DNA from: Megachile rotundata | Lineage: Eukaryota > Arthropoda > Insecta > Hymenoptera > Megachilidae | NCBI RefSeq assembly: GCF_050947335.1 | Contig: NW_027474076.1 | Location: 28,858 to 92,857 of the forward strand | Direction of reading: 5' to 3' | Length of the DNA stretch: 64,000 bases | Shown: in pieces, positions 37,770 to 52,959 of the stretch | How the letters are laid out: every line of letters starts with the position of its first letter | How positions within the stretch are numbered: the stretch's first letter is position 1 | Made by a program: the position numbers and the translations under genes | Notes under the pieces: model-generated | Seen by the model: the letters and a program-made list of their open reading frames with translations, nothing else | Databases searched by the model: none | What the model was told of the DNA's origin: nothing

Positions 37770-39761
37770 TTATATGATCGATAGAACGACAATTACTATA
37801 CTCATTACTCTTATTATTATCAATCTAACTCATATTATTAGCCATAGTATGCTTATATGTTCGATAGAACGACAATTACTATACTTATTCCTCTTATTAT
37901 TACCAATCTAACTCATATTATTACGCATATTATGCTTATGTGATCGATAGAACGACAATTACTACACTTATTACTCTTATTATTATCAATATAACTCATA
38001 TTATTAGCCATATTATGCTTATATGATCGATAGACCGACAATTACTATACTCATTACTCTTATTATTATCAATCTAACTCATATTATTAGCCATATTATG
38101 CTTGTATGGTCGATTGAACTACAATTACTATACTAGTTACTCTTATTATTATCAATTTAACTCATATTATTAGCCATATTATGCTTATATGATCGATAGA
38201 ACGACAATTACTATACTTATTCCTCTTATTATTATCCATCTAACTCATATTATTAGCCATATTATGCTTATGTGATCGATAGAACGACAATTACTATACT
38301 TATTACTCTCATTATTATCAATCTAACTCATATTATTAGCCATATTATGCTTATATGATCGATAGAACTACAATTACTATACTTATTACTCCTATTATTA
38401 TAAATCTAACTCATATTCTTAACCATATTATGCACATAGGATTGATAGAACTACAATTACTATACTCATTACTCTTATTATTATCAATCTAACTCATATT
38501 GTTAGCCATATTATGCTTATATGATCGACAGAACGACAACCCCTATACTTATTACACTCACAATTATCAATGTAACTCATATTATTAACCATATTATGCA
38601 GACATGATCAATAGAACGACAATTACTATACTCATTACTCTTATTATTATCAGTCTAACTCATATTATTAACCATATTATGCAGATATGATCGTTAGAAC
38701 TACAATTTCTATACTCATTACTCTTATTATTATCAATCTAACTCATATTGTTAGCCATATTATGCTTATATGATCGATAGAACGACAATTACTATACTCA
38801 TTACTCTTATTATTATCAATCTAACTCATATTATTAGCCATATTATGCTTATATGATCGATAGAACGACAATTACTATACCCATTACTCTTATTATTATC
38901 AATCTAACTCATATTATTAGCCATATTATGCTTATATGATCGACAGAACGACAACTCCTATACTTATTACACTCACAATTATCAATCTAACTCATATTAT
39001 TAACCATATTATGCAGACATGATCAATAGAACGACAATTACTATACTCATTACTCTTATTATTATCAGTCTAACTCATATTATTAACCATATTATGCAGA
39101 TATGATCGATAGAACTACAATTTCTATACTCATTACTCTTATTATTATCAATCTAACTCATATTGTTAGCCATATTATGCTTATATGATCGATAGAACGA
39201 CAATTACTATACTCATTACTCTTATTATTATCAATCTAACTCATATTATTAGCCATATTATGCTTATATGATCGATAGAATGACAATTACTATACTTATT
39301 CCTCTTATTATTATCAATCTAACTCATATTGTTAGCCATATTATGCTTATATGATCGATAGAACGACAATTACTATACTCATTACTCTTATTATTATCAA
39401 TCTAACTCATATTATTAGCCATATTATTCTTACATGATCGACAGAACGACAATTCCTCTATTTATTACACTCACTATTATCAATCTAACTCATATTATTA
39501 ACCATATTATGCAGATGTGATCGTTAGAACTACAATTTCTATACTCATTACTCTTATTATTATCAATCTAACTCATATTGTTAGCCATATTATGCTTATA
39601 TGATCGATAGAACGACAATTACTATACTCATTACTCTTATTATTATCAATCTAACTCATATTATTAGCCATATTATGCTTATATGATCGATAGAACGACA
39701 ATTACTATACCCATTACTCTTATTATTATCAATCTAACTCATATTATTAGCCATATTATGC
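37687..39761. repeat. 25-monomer block, copy 2
   Basis: Second copy of 33,703-35,777, 3,984 bp downstream, sharing 'ctagttactc' (38,133), 'atccatc' and the 12-mer HOR of the second sub-lineage at 38,268-39,263. It contains the I-after-G' join once (39,513), so the 830-bp duplication at 34,699 is the longer version of the same structure. Confidence 0.86.
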
Positions 39762-39844
39762 TTATATGATCGACAGAACGACAATTACTATACTTATTCC
39801 TCTTATTATTATCAATCTAACTCATATTGTTAGCCATATTATGC
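39762..39844. repeat. Hybrid monomer, G front and C rear
   Basis: It begins 'gatcgacagaacgac' like G but continues 'aattactatacttattcc' and ends 'attgttagcc' like the C copies at 35,280 and 39,264. It sits exactly at the right end of the 25-monomer duplication and is best read as its recombination junction. Confidence 0.75.
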
Positions 39845-41006
39845 TTATATGATCGATAGAACGACAATTACTATACTCATTACTCTTATTATTATCAATC
39901 TAACTCATATTATTAGCCACATTATGCTTATATGATCGATAGAACGACAATTACTATACTCATTACTCCTATTATTATCAATCTAACTCATATTATTAGC
40001 CATATTATGCTTATATGATCGATAGAACGACAATTACTATACCCATTACTCTTATTATTATCAATCTAACTCATATTATTAGCCATATTATGCTTATATG
40101 ATCGATAGAACGACAATTACTATACTTATTCCTCTTATTATTATCAATCTAACTCATATTATTAGCCATATTGTGTTTATGTGATCGATAGGACGACAAT
40201 CACTATACTTATTACTCTTAATATTATCAATCTAACTCATATTATCAGCCATATTATGCTTATATGATCGATAGAACTACAATTACTATACTTATTACTC
40301 TTATTATTATAAATCTAACTCATATTCTTAACCATATTATGCACATAGGATGGATAGAACTACAATTCCTATACTCATTACTCTTATTATTATCAATCTA
40401 ACTCATATTATTAGCCATATTATGCTTATATGATCGATAGAACGACAATTACTATACACATTACTATTATTATTGTCAATCTAACTCATATTATTAGCCA
40501 TATTATGCTTACATGATCGACAGAACGACAATTCCTATATTTATTACACTCACTATTATCAATCTAATTCATATTATTAACCATATTATGCAGACGTGAT
40601 CAATAGAACGACAATTACTCTACTCATTTCTCTTATTATTATCAATCTAACTCATATTATTAGCCATATTATGCTTATATGATCGATAGAACGACAATTA
40701 CTATACTTATTCCTCTTATTATTATCAATCTAACTCGTATTATTAGGCATATTATGCATATGTGATCGATAGAATGACAATTACTATAAATATTGCTCTT
40801 ATTATTATCAATCTAACTCATATTATTAGCCATATTATGCTTATGTGATCGATAGAACGACAATCACTATACTTATTACTCTTATTATTATCAATATAAC
40901 TCATATTATTAGCCACATTAAGCTTATATGATCGATAGAACGACAATTACTATACCCATTACTCTTATTATTATCAATCTAACTCATATTATTAGCCATA
41001 TTATGC
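39845..41006. repeat. Satellite mosaic with block P segment (14 monomers)
   Basis: A, A preceded by 'gccacatt' context, B, C, P, E and F with 'aggatggatag' lead to the seven-monomer segment 40,426-41,006, which matches 18,100-18,680. 'attaagc' before 40,924 creates an AAGCTT site also present near 18,594 and 56,034. Confidence 0.82.
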
Positions 41007-41089
41007 TTATATGATCGATAGAACGACAATTACTGTACCCATTACTCTTATTATTATCAATCTAACTCATACTCTTAACCATATTATGC
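41007..41089. repeat. Hybrid monomer, B front and E rear
   Basis: The front 'ctgtacccattac' is the rare B copy that at 18,681 is followed by C, D and E. The rear 'catactcttaacc' is the E copy of the 12-mer HOR, and F follows directly at 41,090. Against 18,681-19,012 exactly three monomers (249 bp) are missing, with the crossover between monomer positions 32 and 65. Both parents are still present in the window, which makes this an unusually clear junction. Confidence 0.85.
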
Positions 41090-44000
41090 ACATAGGATTG
41101 ATAGAACTACAATTACTATACTCATTACTCTTATTATTATCAATCTAACTCATATTGTTAGCCATATTATGCTTATATGATCGACAGAACGACAACTCCT
41201 ATACTTATTACACTCACAATTATCAATGTAACTCATATTATTAACCATATTATGCAGACATGATCAATAGAACGACAATTACTATACTCATTACTCTTAT
41301 TATTATCAGTCTAACTCATATTATTAACCATATTATGCAGATATGTACGATAGAACTACAATTTCTATACTCATTACTCTTATTATTATCAATCTAACTC
41401 ATATTGTTAGCCATATTATGCTTATATGATCGATAGAACGACAATTACTATACTCATTACTCTTATTATTATCAATCTAACTCATATTATTAGCCATATT
41501 ATGCTTATATGATCGATAGAACGACAATTACTATACTTATTCCTCTTATTATTATCAATCTAACTCATATTATTAGCCATATTATGCTTGTTTGATCGAT
41601 AGAACTACAATTACTATACTTATTACTCTTATTATTATAAATCTAACTCATATTCTTAACCATATTATGCACATAGGATTGATAGAACTACAATTACTAT
41701 ACTCATTACTCTTATTATTATCAATCTAACTCATATTATTAGCCATATTATGCTTATATGATCGATTGAACTACAATTTCTATACTCATTACTCTTATTA
41801 TTATCAATCTAACTCATATTGTTAGCCATATTATGCTTATATGTTCGATAGAACGACAATTACTATACTTATTCCTCTTATTATTACCAATCTAACTCAT
41901 ATTATTACGCATATTATGCTTATGTGATCGATAGAACGACAATTACTACACTTATTACTCTTATTATTATCAATCTAACTCATATTATTAGCCATATTAT
42001 GCTTATATGATCGATAGAACGACAATTACTATACCCATTACTCTTATTATTATCAATCTAACTCATATTATTAGCCATAATATGCTTATATGATCGACAG
42101 AACGACAACTCCTATACTTATTACACTCACAATTATCAATCTAACTCATATTATTAACCATATTATGCAGACATGATCAATAGAACGACAATTACTATAC
42201 TCATTACTCTTATTATTATCAGTCTAACTCATATTATTAACCATATTATGCAGATATGATCGATAGAACTACAATTTCTATACTCATTACTCTTATTATT
42301 ATCAATCTAACTCATATTATTAGCCATATTATGCTTATATGTTCGATAGAACGACAATTACTATACCCATTACTCTTATTATTATCAATCTAACTCATAT
42401 TATTAGCCATATTGTGCTTATATGATCGATAGAACGACAATTACTATATTCATTACTATTATTATTATCAATCTAACTCATATTATTAGCCATATTATGC
42501 TTACATGATCGACAGAACGACAATTCCTATACTTATTACACTCACTATTATCAATCTAACTCATATTATTAACCATATTATGCAGACATGATCAATAGAA
42601 CGACAATTACTATACTCATTTCTCTTATTATTATCAATATAACTCATATTATTAGCCATATTATGCTTATATGATCGACAGACCGACAAATACTATACTT
42701 ATTAATCTTAATATTATCAATCTAACTCATATTATTAACCATATTATGCAGATATGATCGATAGAACTACAATTTCTATACTCATTACTGTTATTATTAT
42801 CAATCTAACTCATCTTGTTAGCCATATTATGCTTATATGATCGATAGAACGACAATTACTATACTCATTACTCTTATTATTATCAATCTAACTCATATTA
42901 TTAGCCATATTATGCTTATATGATCGATAGAACGACAATTACTATACTCATTACTCCTATTATTATCAATCTAACTCATATAATTAGCCATATTATGCTT
43001 ATATGATCGATAGAACGACAATTACTATACACATTACTATTATTATTGTCAATCTAACTCATATTATTAGCCATATTATGCTTACATGATCGACAGAACG
43101 ACAATTCCTATATTTATTACACTCACTATTATCAATCTAACTCATATTATTAACCATATTATGCAGACGTGATCAATAGAACGACAATTACTCTACTCAT
43201 TTCTCTTATTATTATCAATCTAACTCATATTATTAGCCATATTATGCTTATATGATCGATAGAACGACAATTACTATACTTATTCCTCTTATTATTATCA
43301 ATCTAACTCATATTATTAGCCATATTATGCTTATGTGATCGATAGAACGACAATTACTATACTTATTACTCTCATTATTATCAATCTAACTCATATTATT
43401 AGCCATATTATGCTTGTATGATCGATAGAACTACAATTACTATACTCATTACTCTTATTATTATCAATCTAACTCATATTATTAGCCATATTATGCTTGT
43501 ATGGTCGATTGAACTACAATTTCTATACTCATTACTCTTATTATTATCAATTTAACTCATATTGTTAGCCATATTATGCTTATATGATCGATAGAACGAC
43601 AATTATTATACTCATTACTCTTATTATTATCAATCTAACTCATATTATTAGCCATATTGTGCTTATATGATCGATAGAACGACAATTACTATATTCATTA
43701 CTATTATTATTATCAATCTAACTCATATTATTAGCCATATTATGCTTACATGATCGACAGAACGACAATTCCTATACTTATTACACTCACTATTATCAAT
43801 CTAACTCATATTATTAACCATATTATGCAGACATGATCAATAGAACGACAATTACTATACTCATTTCTCTTATTATTATCAATATAACTCATATTATTAG
43901 CCATATTATGCTTATATGATCGATAGACCGACAAATACTATACTTATTACTCTTAATATTATCAATCTAACTCATATTACTAGCCATATTATGCATATGT

Positions 44001-44326
44001 GATCGATAGAACGACAATTACTATAAATATTGCTCTTATTATTATCAATCTAACTCATATTATTAGCCATATTATGCTTATGTGATCGATAGAACGACAA
44101 TCACTATACTTATTACTCTTATTATTATCAATATAACTCATATTATTAGCCATATTATGCTTATATGATCGCTAGACCGACAAATACTATACTTATTAAT
44201 CTTAATATTATCAATCTAACTCATATTATTAACCATATTATGCAGATATGATCGATAGAACTACAATTTCTATACTCATTACTCTTATTATTATCAATTT
44301 AACTCATATTATTAGCCATATTATGC

Positions 44327-45073
44327 TTATATGATCGATAGAACGACAATTACTATACTCATTACACTTATTATTATCAATCTAACTCATATTATTAGCC
44401 ATATTATGCTTATATGATCGATAGACCGACAAATACTATACTTATTACTCTTAATATTATCAATCTAACTCATATTACTAGCCATATTATGCATATGTAA
44501 TCGATAGAACGACAATTACTATAAATATTGCTCCTATTATTATCAATCTAACTCATATTATTAGCCATATTATGCTTATGTGATCGATAGAACGACAATC
44601 ACTATACTTATTACTCTTATTATTATCAATATAACTCATATTATTAGCCATATTATGCTTATATGATCGCTAGACCGACAAATACTATACTTATTAATCT
44701 TAATATTATCAATCTAACTCATATTATTAGCCATATTATGCTTATATGATCGATAGAACGACAATTACTATACATATTCCTCTTATTATTATCAATCTAA
44801 CTCATATTATTAGCCATATTATGCTTATGTGATCGATAGAACGAAAATTACTATACTTATTACTCTCATTATTATCAATCTAACTCATATTATTAGCCAT
44901 ATTATGCTTATATGATCGATAGAACTACAATTACTATACTTATTACTCTTATTATTATCAATTTAACTCATATTATTAGCCATATTATGCTTATATGATC
45001 GATAGAGCGACAATTACTATACTTATTACTCTTATTATTATCAATCTAACTCATATTATTAGCCATATTATGC
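44327..45073. repeat. Nine-monomer segment recurring at 48,893
   Basis: It runs from a 'cattacactta' A copy through L, M with 'gtaatcg', N, O without the extra base, a 'tacatattcc' copy, D with 'gaacgaaaatt' and a 'gaactac'/'caattt' copy. The same order begins both copies of the 1,660-bp repeat. Differences seen: 'ttgctcctatt' (44,528) and 'gagcgac' (45,005) occur here only. The following monomer (45,074) is a J/I hybrid. Confidence 0.83.
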
Positions 45074-46235
45074 TTGTATGGTCGATTGAACTACAATTTC
45101 TATACTCATTACTCTTATTATTATCAATCTAACTCATATTGTTAGCCATATTATGCTTATATGATCGATAGAACGACAATTACTATACTCATTACTCTTA
45201 TTATTATCAATCTAACTCATATTATTAGCCATATTATGCTTATATGATCGATAGACCGACAAATACTATACTTATTACTCTTAATATTATCAATCTAACT
45301 CATATTATTAGCCATATTATGCTTATATGATCGATAGAACGACAATTACTATACTTATTCCTCTTATTATTATCAATCTAACTCATATTATTAGCCATAT
45401 TATGCTTATGTGATCGATAGAACGACAATTACTATACTTATTACTCTCATTATTATCAATCTAACTCATATTATTAGCCATATTATGCTTATATGATCGA
45501 TAGAACTACAATTACTATACTTATTACTCTTATTATTATAAATCTAACTCATATTCTTATCCATATTATGCACATAGGATTGATAGAACTACAATTACTA
45601 TACTCATTACTCTTATTATTATCAATCTAACTCATATTATTACGCATATTATGCTTATGTGATCGATAGAACTACAATTACTACACTTATTACTCTTATT
45701 ATTATCAATATAACTCATATTATTAGCCATATTATGCTTATATGATCGATAGACCGACAATTACTATACTCATTTCTCTTATTATTATCAATCTAACTCA
45801 TATTATTAGCCATATTATGCTTATATGATCGATAGAACGACAATTACTATACTCATTACTCTTATTATTATCAGTCTAACTCATAGTATTAGCCATATTG
45901 TGATTATGCGATCGATAGAACGACAATTACTATACTTATTACTCTTATTATTATCAATATAACTCATATTATTAGCCACATTATGCTTATATGATCGATA
46001 GACCGACAAATACTATACTTATTACTCTTAATATTATCAATCTAACTCATATTACTAGCCATATTATGCATATGTGATCGATAGAACGACAATTACTATA
46101 AATATTGCTCTTATTATTATCAATCTAACTCATATTATTAGCCATATTATGCTTATGTGATCGATAGAACGACAATCACTATACTTGTTACTCTTATTAT
46201 TATCAATATAACTGATATTAATAGCCATATTATGC

Positions 46236-46319
46236 TTATATGATCGCTAGACCGACAAATAATATACTTATTAATCTTAATATTATCAAACATAACTCAT
46301 ATTATTAACCATATTATGC
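46236..46319. repeat. 84-bp monomer, variant O
   Basis: Carries the 'caaacataac' insertion, follows an N copy with 'cttgttactc' and 'taactgatattaatagcc', and precedes an 'agatatg' monomer that ends 'attaacc' instead of 'attgttagcc', so that neighbour is itself an I/H hybrid. Confidence 0.9.
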
Positions 46320-48809
46320 AGATATGATCGATAGAACTACAATTTCTATACTCATTACTCTTATTATTATCAATCTAACTCATATTATTAACCATATTAT
46401 GCAGACATGATCAATAGAACGACAATTACTATACTCATTTCTCTTATTATTATCAATATAACTCATATTATTAGCCATATTATGCTTATATGACCGATAG
46501 ACCGACAAATACTATACTTATGACTCTTAATATTATCAATCTAACTCATATTACTAGCCATATTATGCATATGTGATCGATAGAACGACAATTACTATAA
46601 ATATTGCTCTTATTATTATCAATCTAACTCATATTATTAGCCATATTATGCTTATGTGATCGATAGAACGACAATTACTATACTCATTACTCTTATTATT
46701 ATCAATCTAACTCATATTATTAGCCATATTATGCTTATATGATCGATAGAACGACAATTACTATACCCATTACTCTTATTATTATCAATCTAACTCATAT
46801 TATTAGCCATATTATGCTTATATGATCGATAGAACGACAATTACTATACTGATTACTCTTATTATTATCAATCTAACTCATATTATTAGCCATATTGTGT
46901 TTATGTGATGGATAGGACGACAATCACTATACTTATTACTCTTAATGTTATCAATCTAACTCACATTATCAGCCATGTTGTGCTTGTATGGTCGATTGAA
47001 CTACAATTTCTATACTCATTACTCTTATTATTATCAATTTAACTCATATTATTAGCCATATTATGCTTATATGATCGATAGAACGACAATTACTATACCC
47101 ATTACTCTTATTATTATCAATCCAACTCATATTATTAGCCATATTATGCTTATATGATCGATACAACGACAATTACTATACTTATTCCTCTTATTATTAT
47201 CAATCTAACTCATATTATTAGCCATATTGTGTTTATGTGATCGATAGGACGACAATCACTATACTTATTACTCTTAATATTATCAATCTAACTCATATTA
47301 TCAGCCATATTATGCTTATATGATCGATAGAACTACAATTACTATACTTATTACTCTTATTATTATAAATCTAACTCATATTCTTATCCATATTATGCAC
47401 ATAGGATTGATAGAACTACAATTACTATACTCATTACTCTTATTATTATCAATGTAACTCATATTATTACGCATATTATGCTTATGTGATCGATAGAACG
47501 ACAATTACTACACTTATTACTCTTATTATTATCAATATAACTCATATTATTAGCCATATTATGCTTATATGATCGATAGACCGACAATTACTATACTCAT
47601 TTCTCTTATTATTATCAATCTAACTCATATTATTAGCCATATTATGCTTGTATGGTCGATTGAACTACAATTTCTATACTCATTACTCTTATTATTATCA
47701 ATTTAACTCATATTATTAGCCATATTATGCTTATATGATCGATAGAACGACAACTACTATACTTATTCCTCTTATTATTATCAATCTAACTCATATTATT
47801 AGCCATATTATGCTTATGTGATCGATAGAACGACAATTACTATACTTATTACTCTCATTATTATCAATCTAACTCATATTATTAGCCATATTATGCTTAT
47901 ATGATCGATAGAACTACAATTACTATACTTATTACTCTTATTATTATAAATCTAACTCATATTCTTAACCATATTATGCACATAGGATTGATAGAACTAC
48001 AATTACTATACTCATTACTCTTATTATTATCAATCTAACTCATATTATTAGCCATATTATGCTTATATGATCGACAGAACGACAACTCCTATACTTATTA
48101 CACTCACAATTATCAATCTAACTCATATTATTAACCATATTATGCAGACATGATCAATAGAACGACAATTACTATACTCATTACTCTTATTATTATCAGT
48201 CTAACTCATATTATTAACCATATTATGCAGATATGATCGATAGAACTACAATTTCTATACTCATTACTCTTATTATTATCAATCTAACTCATATTGTTAG
48301 CCATATTATGCTTATATGATCGATAGAACGACAATTACTATACTTATTCCTCTTATTATTATCAATCTAACTCATATTATTAGCCATATTATGCTTATGT
48401 GATCGATAGAACGACAATTACTATACTTATTACTCTCATTATTATCAATCTAACTCATATTATTAGCCATATTATGCTTATATGCTCGATAGAACTACAA
48501 TTACTATACCTATTACTCTTATTATTATAAATCTAACTCATATTCTTATCCATATTATGCACATAGGATTGATAGAACTACAATTACTATACTCATTACT
48601 CTTATTATTATCAATCTAACTCATATTATTACGCATATTATGCTTATGTGATCGATAGAACGACAATTACTACACTTACTACTCTTATTATTATCAATAT
48701 AACTCATATTATTAGCCATATTATGCTTATATGATCGATAGACCGACAATTACTATACTCATTTCTCTTATTATTATCAATCTAACTCATATTATTAGCC
48801 ATATTATGC

Positions 48810-51800
48810 TTGTATGGTCGATTGAACTACAATTTCTATACTCATTACTCTTATTATTATCAATTTAACTCATATTATTAGCCATATTATGCTTATATGA
48901 TCGATAGAACGACAATTACTATACTCATTACACTTATTATTATCAATCTAACTCATATTATTAGCCATATTATGCTTATATGATCGATAGACCGACAAAT
49001 ACTATACTTATTACTCTTAATATTATCAATCTAACTCATATTACTAGCCATATTATGCATATGTAATCGATAGAACGACAATTACTATAAATATTGCTCT
49101 TATTATTATCAATCTAACTCATATTATTAGCCATATTATGCTTATGTGATCGATAGAACGACAATCACTATACTTATTACTCTTATTATTATCAATATAA
49201 CTCATATTATTAGCCATATTATGCTTATATGATCGCTAGACCGACAAATACTATACTTATTAATCTTAATATTATCAATCTAACTCATATTATTAGCCAT
49301 ATTATGCTTATATGATCGATAGAACGACAATTACTATACATATTCCTCTTATTATTATCAATCTAACTCATATTATTAGCCATATTATGCTTATGTGATC
49401 GATAGAACGAAAATTACTATACTTATTACTCTCATTATTATCAATCTAACTCATATTATTAGCCATATTATGCTTATATGATCGATAGAACTACAATTAC
49501 TATACTTATTACTCTTATTATTATCAATTTAACTCATATTATTAGCCATATTATGCTTATATGATCGATAGAACGACAATTACTATACTTATTACTCTTA
49601 TTATTATCAATCTAACTCATATTATTAGCGATATTGTGTTTATGTGATGGATAGGACGACAATCACTATACTTATTACTCTTAATGTTATCAATCTAACT
49701 CATATTATCAGCCATATTATGCTTGTATGGTCGATAGAACGACAATTACTATACCCATTACTCTTATTATTATCAATCTAACTCATATTATTAGCCATAT
49801 TATGCTTATATGATCGATAGAACGACAATTACTATACCCATTACTCTTATTATTATCAATCTAACTCATATTATTAGCCATATTATGCTTATATGATCGA
49901 TAGAACGACAATTACTATACTCATTACTCTTATTATTATCAGTCTAACTCATATTATTAACCATATTATGCAGATATGATCGATAGAACTACAATTTCTA
50001 TACTCATTACTCTTATTATTATCAATCTAACTCATATTGTTAGCCATATTATGCTTATATGATCGATAGAACGACAATTACTATACTCATTACTCTTATT
50101 ATTATCAATCTAACTCATATTATTAGCCATATTATGCTTATATGATCGATAGACCGACAAATACTATACTTATTACTCTTAATATTATCAATCTAACTCA
50201 TATTATTAGCCATATTATGCTTATATGATCGATAGAACGACAATTGCTATACTTATTCCTCTTATTATTATCAATCTAACTCATATTATTAGCCATATTA
50301 TGCTTATGTGATCGATAGAACGACAATTACTATACTTATTACTCTCATTATTATCAATCTAACTCATATTATTAGCCATATTATGCTTATATGATCGATA
50401 GAACTACAATTACTATACTCATTTCTCTTATTATTATCAATCTAACTCATATTATTAGCCATATTATGCTTGTATGGTCGATTGAACTACAATTTCTATA
50501 CTCATTACTCTTATTATTATCAATTTAACTCATATTATTAGCCATATTATGCTTATATGATCGATAGAACGACAATTACTATACTCATTACACTTATTAT
50601 TATCAATCTAACTCATATTATTAGCCATATTATGCTTATATGATCGATAGACCGACAAATACTATACTTATTACTCTTAATATTATCAATCTAACTCATA
50701 TTACTAGCCATATTATGCATATGTAATCGATAGAACGACAATTACTATAAATATTGCTCTTATTATTATCAATCTAACTCATATTATTAGCCATATTATG
50801 CTTATGTGATCGATAGAACGACAATCACTATACTTATTACTCTTATTATTATCAATATAACTCATATTATTAGCCATATTATGCTTATATGATCGCTAGA
50901 CCGACAAATACTATACTTATTAATCTTAATATTATCAATCTAACTCATATTATTAGCCATATTATGCTTATATGATCGATAGAACGACAATTACTATACA
51001 TATTCCTCTTATTATTATCAATCTAACTCATATTATTAGCCATATTATGCTTATGTGATCGATAGAACGAAAATTACTATACTTATTACTCTCATTATTA
51101 TCAATCTAACTCATATTATTAGCCATATTATGCTTATATGATCGATAGAACTACAATTACTATACTTATTACTCTTATTATTATCAATTTAACTCATATT
51201 ATTAGCCATATTATGCTTATATGATCGATAGAACGACAATTACTATACTTATTACTCTTATTATTATCAATCTAACTCATATTATTAGCGATATTGTGTT
51301 TATGTGATGGATAGGACGACAATCACTATACTTATTACTCTTAATGTTATCAATCTAACTCATATTATCAGCCATATTATGCTTGTATGGTCGATAGAAC
51401 GACAATTACTATACCCATTACTCTTATTATTATCAATCTAACTCATATTATTAGCCATATTATGCTTATATGATCGATAGAACGACAATTACTATACCCA
51501 TTACTCTTATTATTATCAATCTAACTCATATTATTAGCCATATTATGCTTATATGATCGATAGAACGACAATTACTATACTCATTACTCTTATTATTATC
51601 AGTCTAACTCATATTATTAACCATATTATGCAGATATGATCGATAGAACTACAATTTCTATACTCATTACTCTTATTATTATCAATCTAACTCATATTGT
51701 TAGCCATATTATGCTTATATGATCGATAGAACGACAATTACTATACTCATTACTCTTATTATTATCAATCTAACTCATATTATTAGCCATATTATGCTTA

Positions 51801-52212
51801 TATGATCGATAGACCGACAAATACTATACTTATTACTCTTAATATTATCAATCTAACTCATATTATTAGCCATATTATGCTTATATGATCGATAGAACGA
51901 CAATTGCTATACTTATTCCTCTTATTATTATCAATCTAACTCATATTATTAGCCATATTATGCTTATGTGATCGATAGAACGACAATTACTATACTTATT
52001 ACTCTCATTATTATCAATCTAACTCATATTATTAGCCATATTATGCTTATATGATCGATAGAACTACAATTACTATACTCATTTCTCTTATTATTATCAA
52101 TCTAACTCATATTATTAGCCATATTATGCTTGTATGGTCGATTGAACTACAATTTCTATACTCATTACTCTTATTATTATCAATTTAACTCATATTATTA
52201 GCCATATTATGC
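48810..52212. repeat. 20-monomer (1,660 bp) tandem duplication
   Basis: Copies at 48,810-50,469 and 50,470-52,129, plus a third J monomer at 52,130-52,212. Each runs J, 'cattacactta', L, M with 'gtaatcg', N, O, 'tacatattcc', D, a 'caattt' copy, A-like, P with 'gtgatgg', a J/B hybrid, B, an A/H hybrid, I, A, L, C with 'caattgctatac', D and a 'catttctc' copy. The rare 'caattgctatac' (50,241 and 51,901) and 'ttagcgatattg' are in both. I saw no mismatch. To the left the match fades within the monomer at 48,727. Confidence 0.9.
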
Positions 52213-52959
52213 TTATGTGATCGATAGAACGACAATTACTACACTTATTCCTCTTATTATTATCAATCTAACTCATATTATTAGCCATATTATGCTTATG
52301 TGATCGATAGAACGACAATTACTATACTTATTACTCTCATTATTATCAATCTAACTCATATTATTAGCCATATTATGCTTATATGATCGATAGAACTACA
52401 ATTACTATACTTATTACTCTTATTATTATAAATCTAACTCATATTCTTAACCATATTATGCACATAGGATTGATAGAACTACAATTACTATACTCATTAC
52501 TCTTATTATTATCAATCTAACTCATATTATTAGCCATATTATGCTTATATGATCGACAGAACGACAACTCCTATACCTATTACACTCACAATTATCAATC
52601 TAACTCATATTATTAACCATATTATGCAGATATGATCAATAGAACGACAATTACTATACTCATTACTCTTATTATTATCAGTCTAACTCATATTATTAAC
52701 CATATTATGCAGATATGATCGATAGAACTACAATTTCTATACTCATTACTCTTATTATTATCAATCTAACTCATATTGTTAGCCATATTATGCTTATATG
52801 ATAGATAGAACGACAATTACTATACTCATTACTCTTATTATTATCAATCTAACTCATATTATTAGCCATATTGTGCTTATATGATCGATAGAACTACAAT
52901 TACTATACTTATTACTATTATTATTATCAATTTAACTCATATTATTAGCCATATTATGC
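52213..52959. repeat. Nine-monomer segment recurring at 59,851
   Basis: 'tactacac' with 'attcctc', D, E, F, G, an 'agatatgatcaatag' H copy, I, an A copy with 'gatagatag' and a 'ttactattatt'/'caattt' copy. The same order stands at 59,851-60,600, 92 monomers away allowing for two extra bases. In the last monomer the copies differ ('gaactac' and 'cttattact' here, 'gaacgac' and 'tcattact' there), and the parts after it diverge. Confidence 0.83.

Larger units (their letters stand above)
41090..48726. repeat. Satellite mosaic (92 monomers), transition zone
   Basis: F-G-H-I-A from the 12-mer HOR gives way to 'tactacac' and G-H-I runs, then a long match to the interior of the 2,988-bp duplication (about 42.4-43.5 kb). 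From about 43.6 kb the left-end types return: L, M, N, O, K, P and the 'tactacac'-J-C-D-E-F series. Private or rare changes include 'atatgtacgatag' (41,341), 'ctcatcttgtt' (42,810), 'aattattatac' (43,600), 'catagtatt' (45,883) and 'cttatgactc' (46,519). This is where the array changes from the central to the flanking HOR family. Confidence 0.8.
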
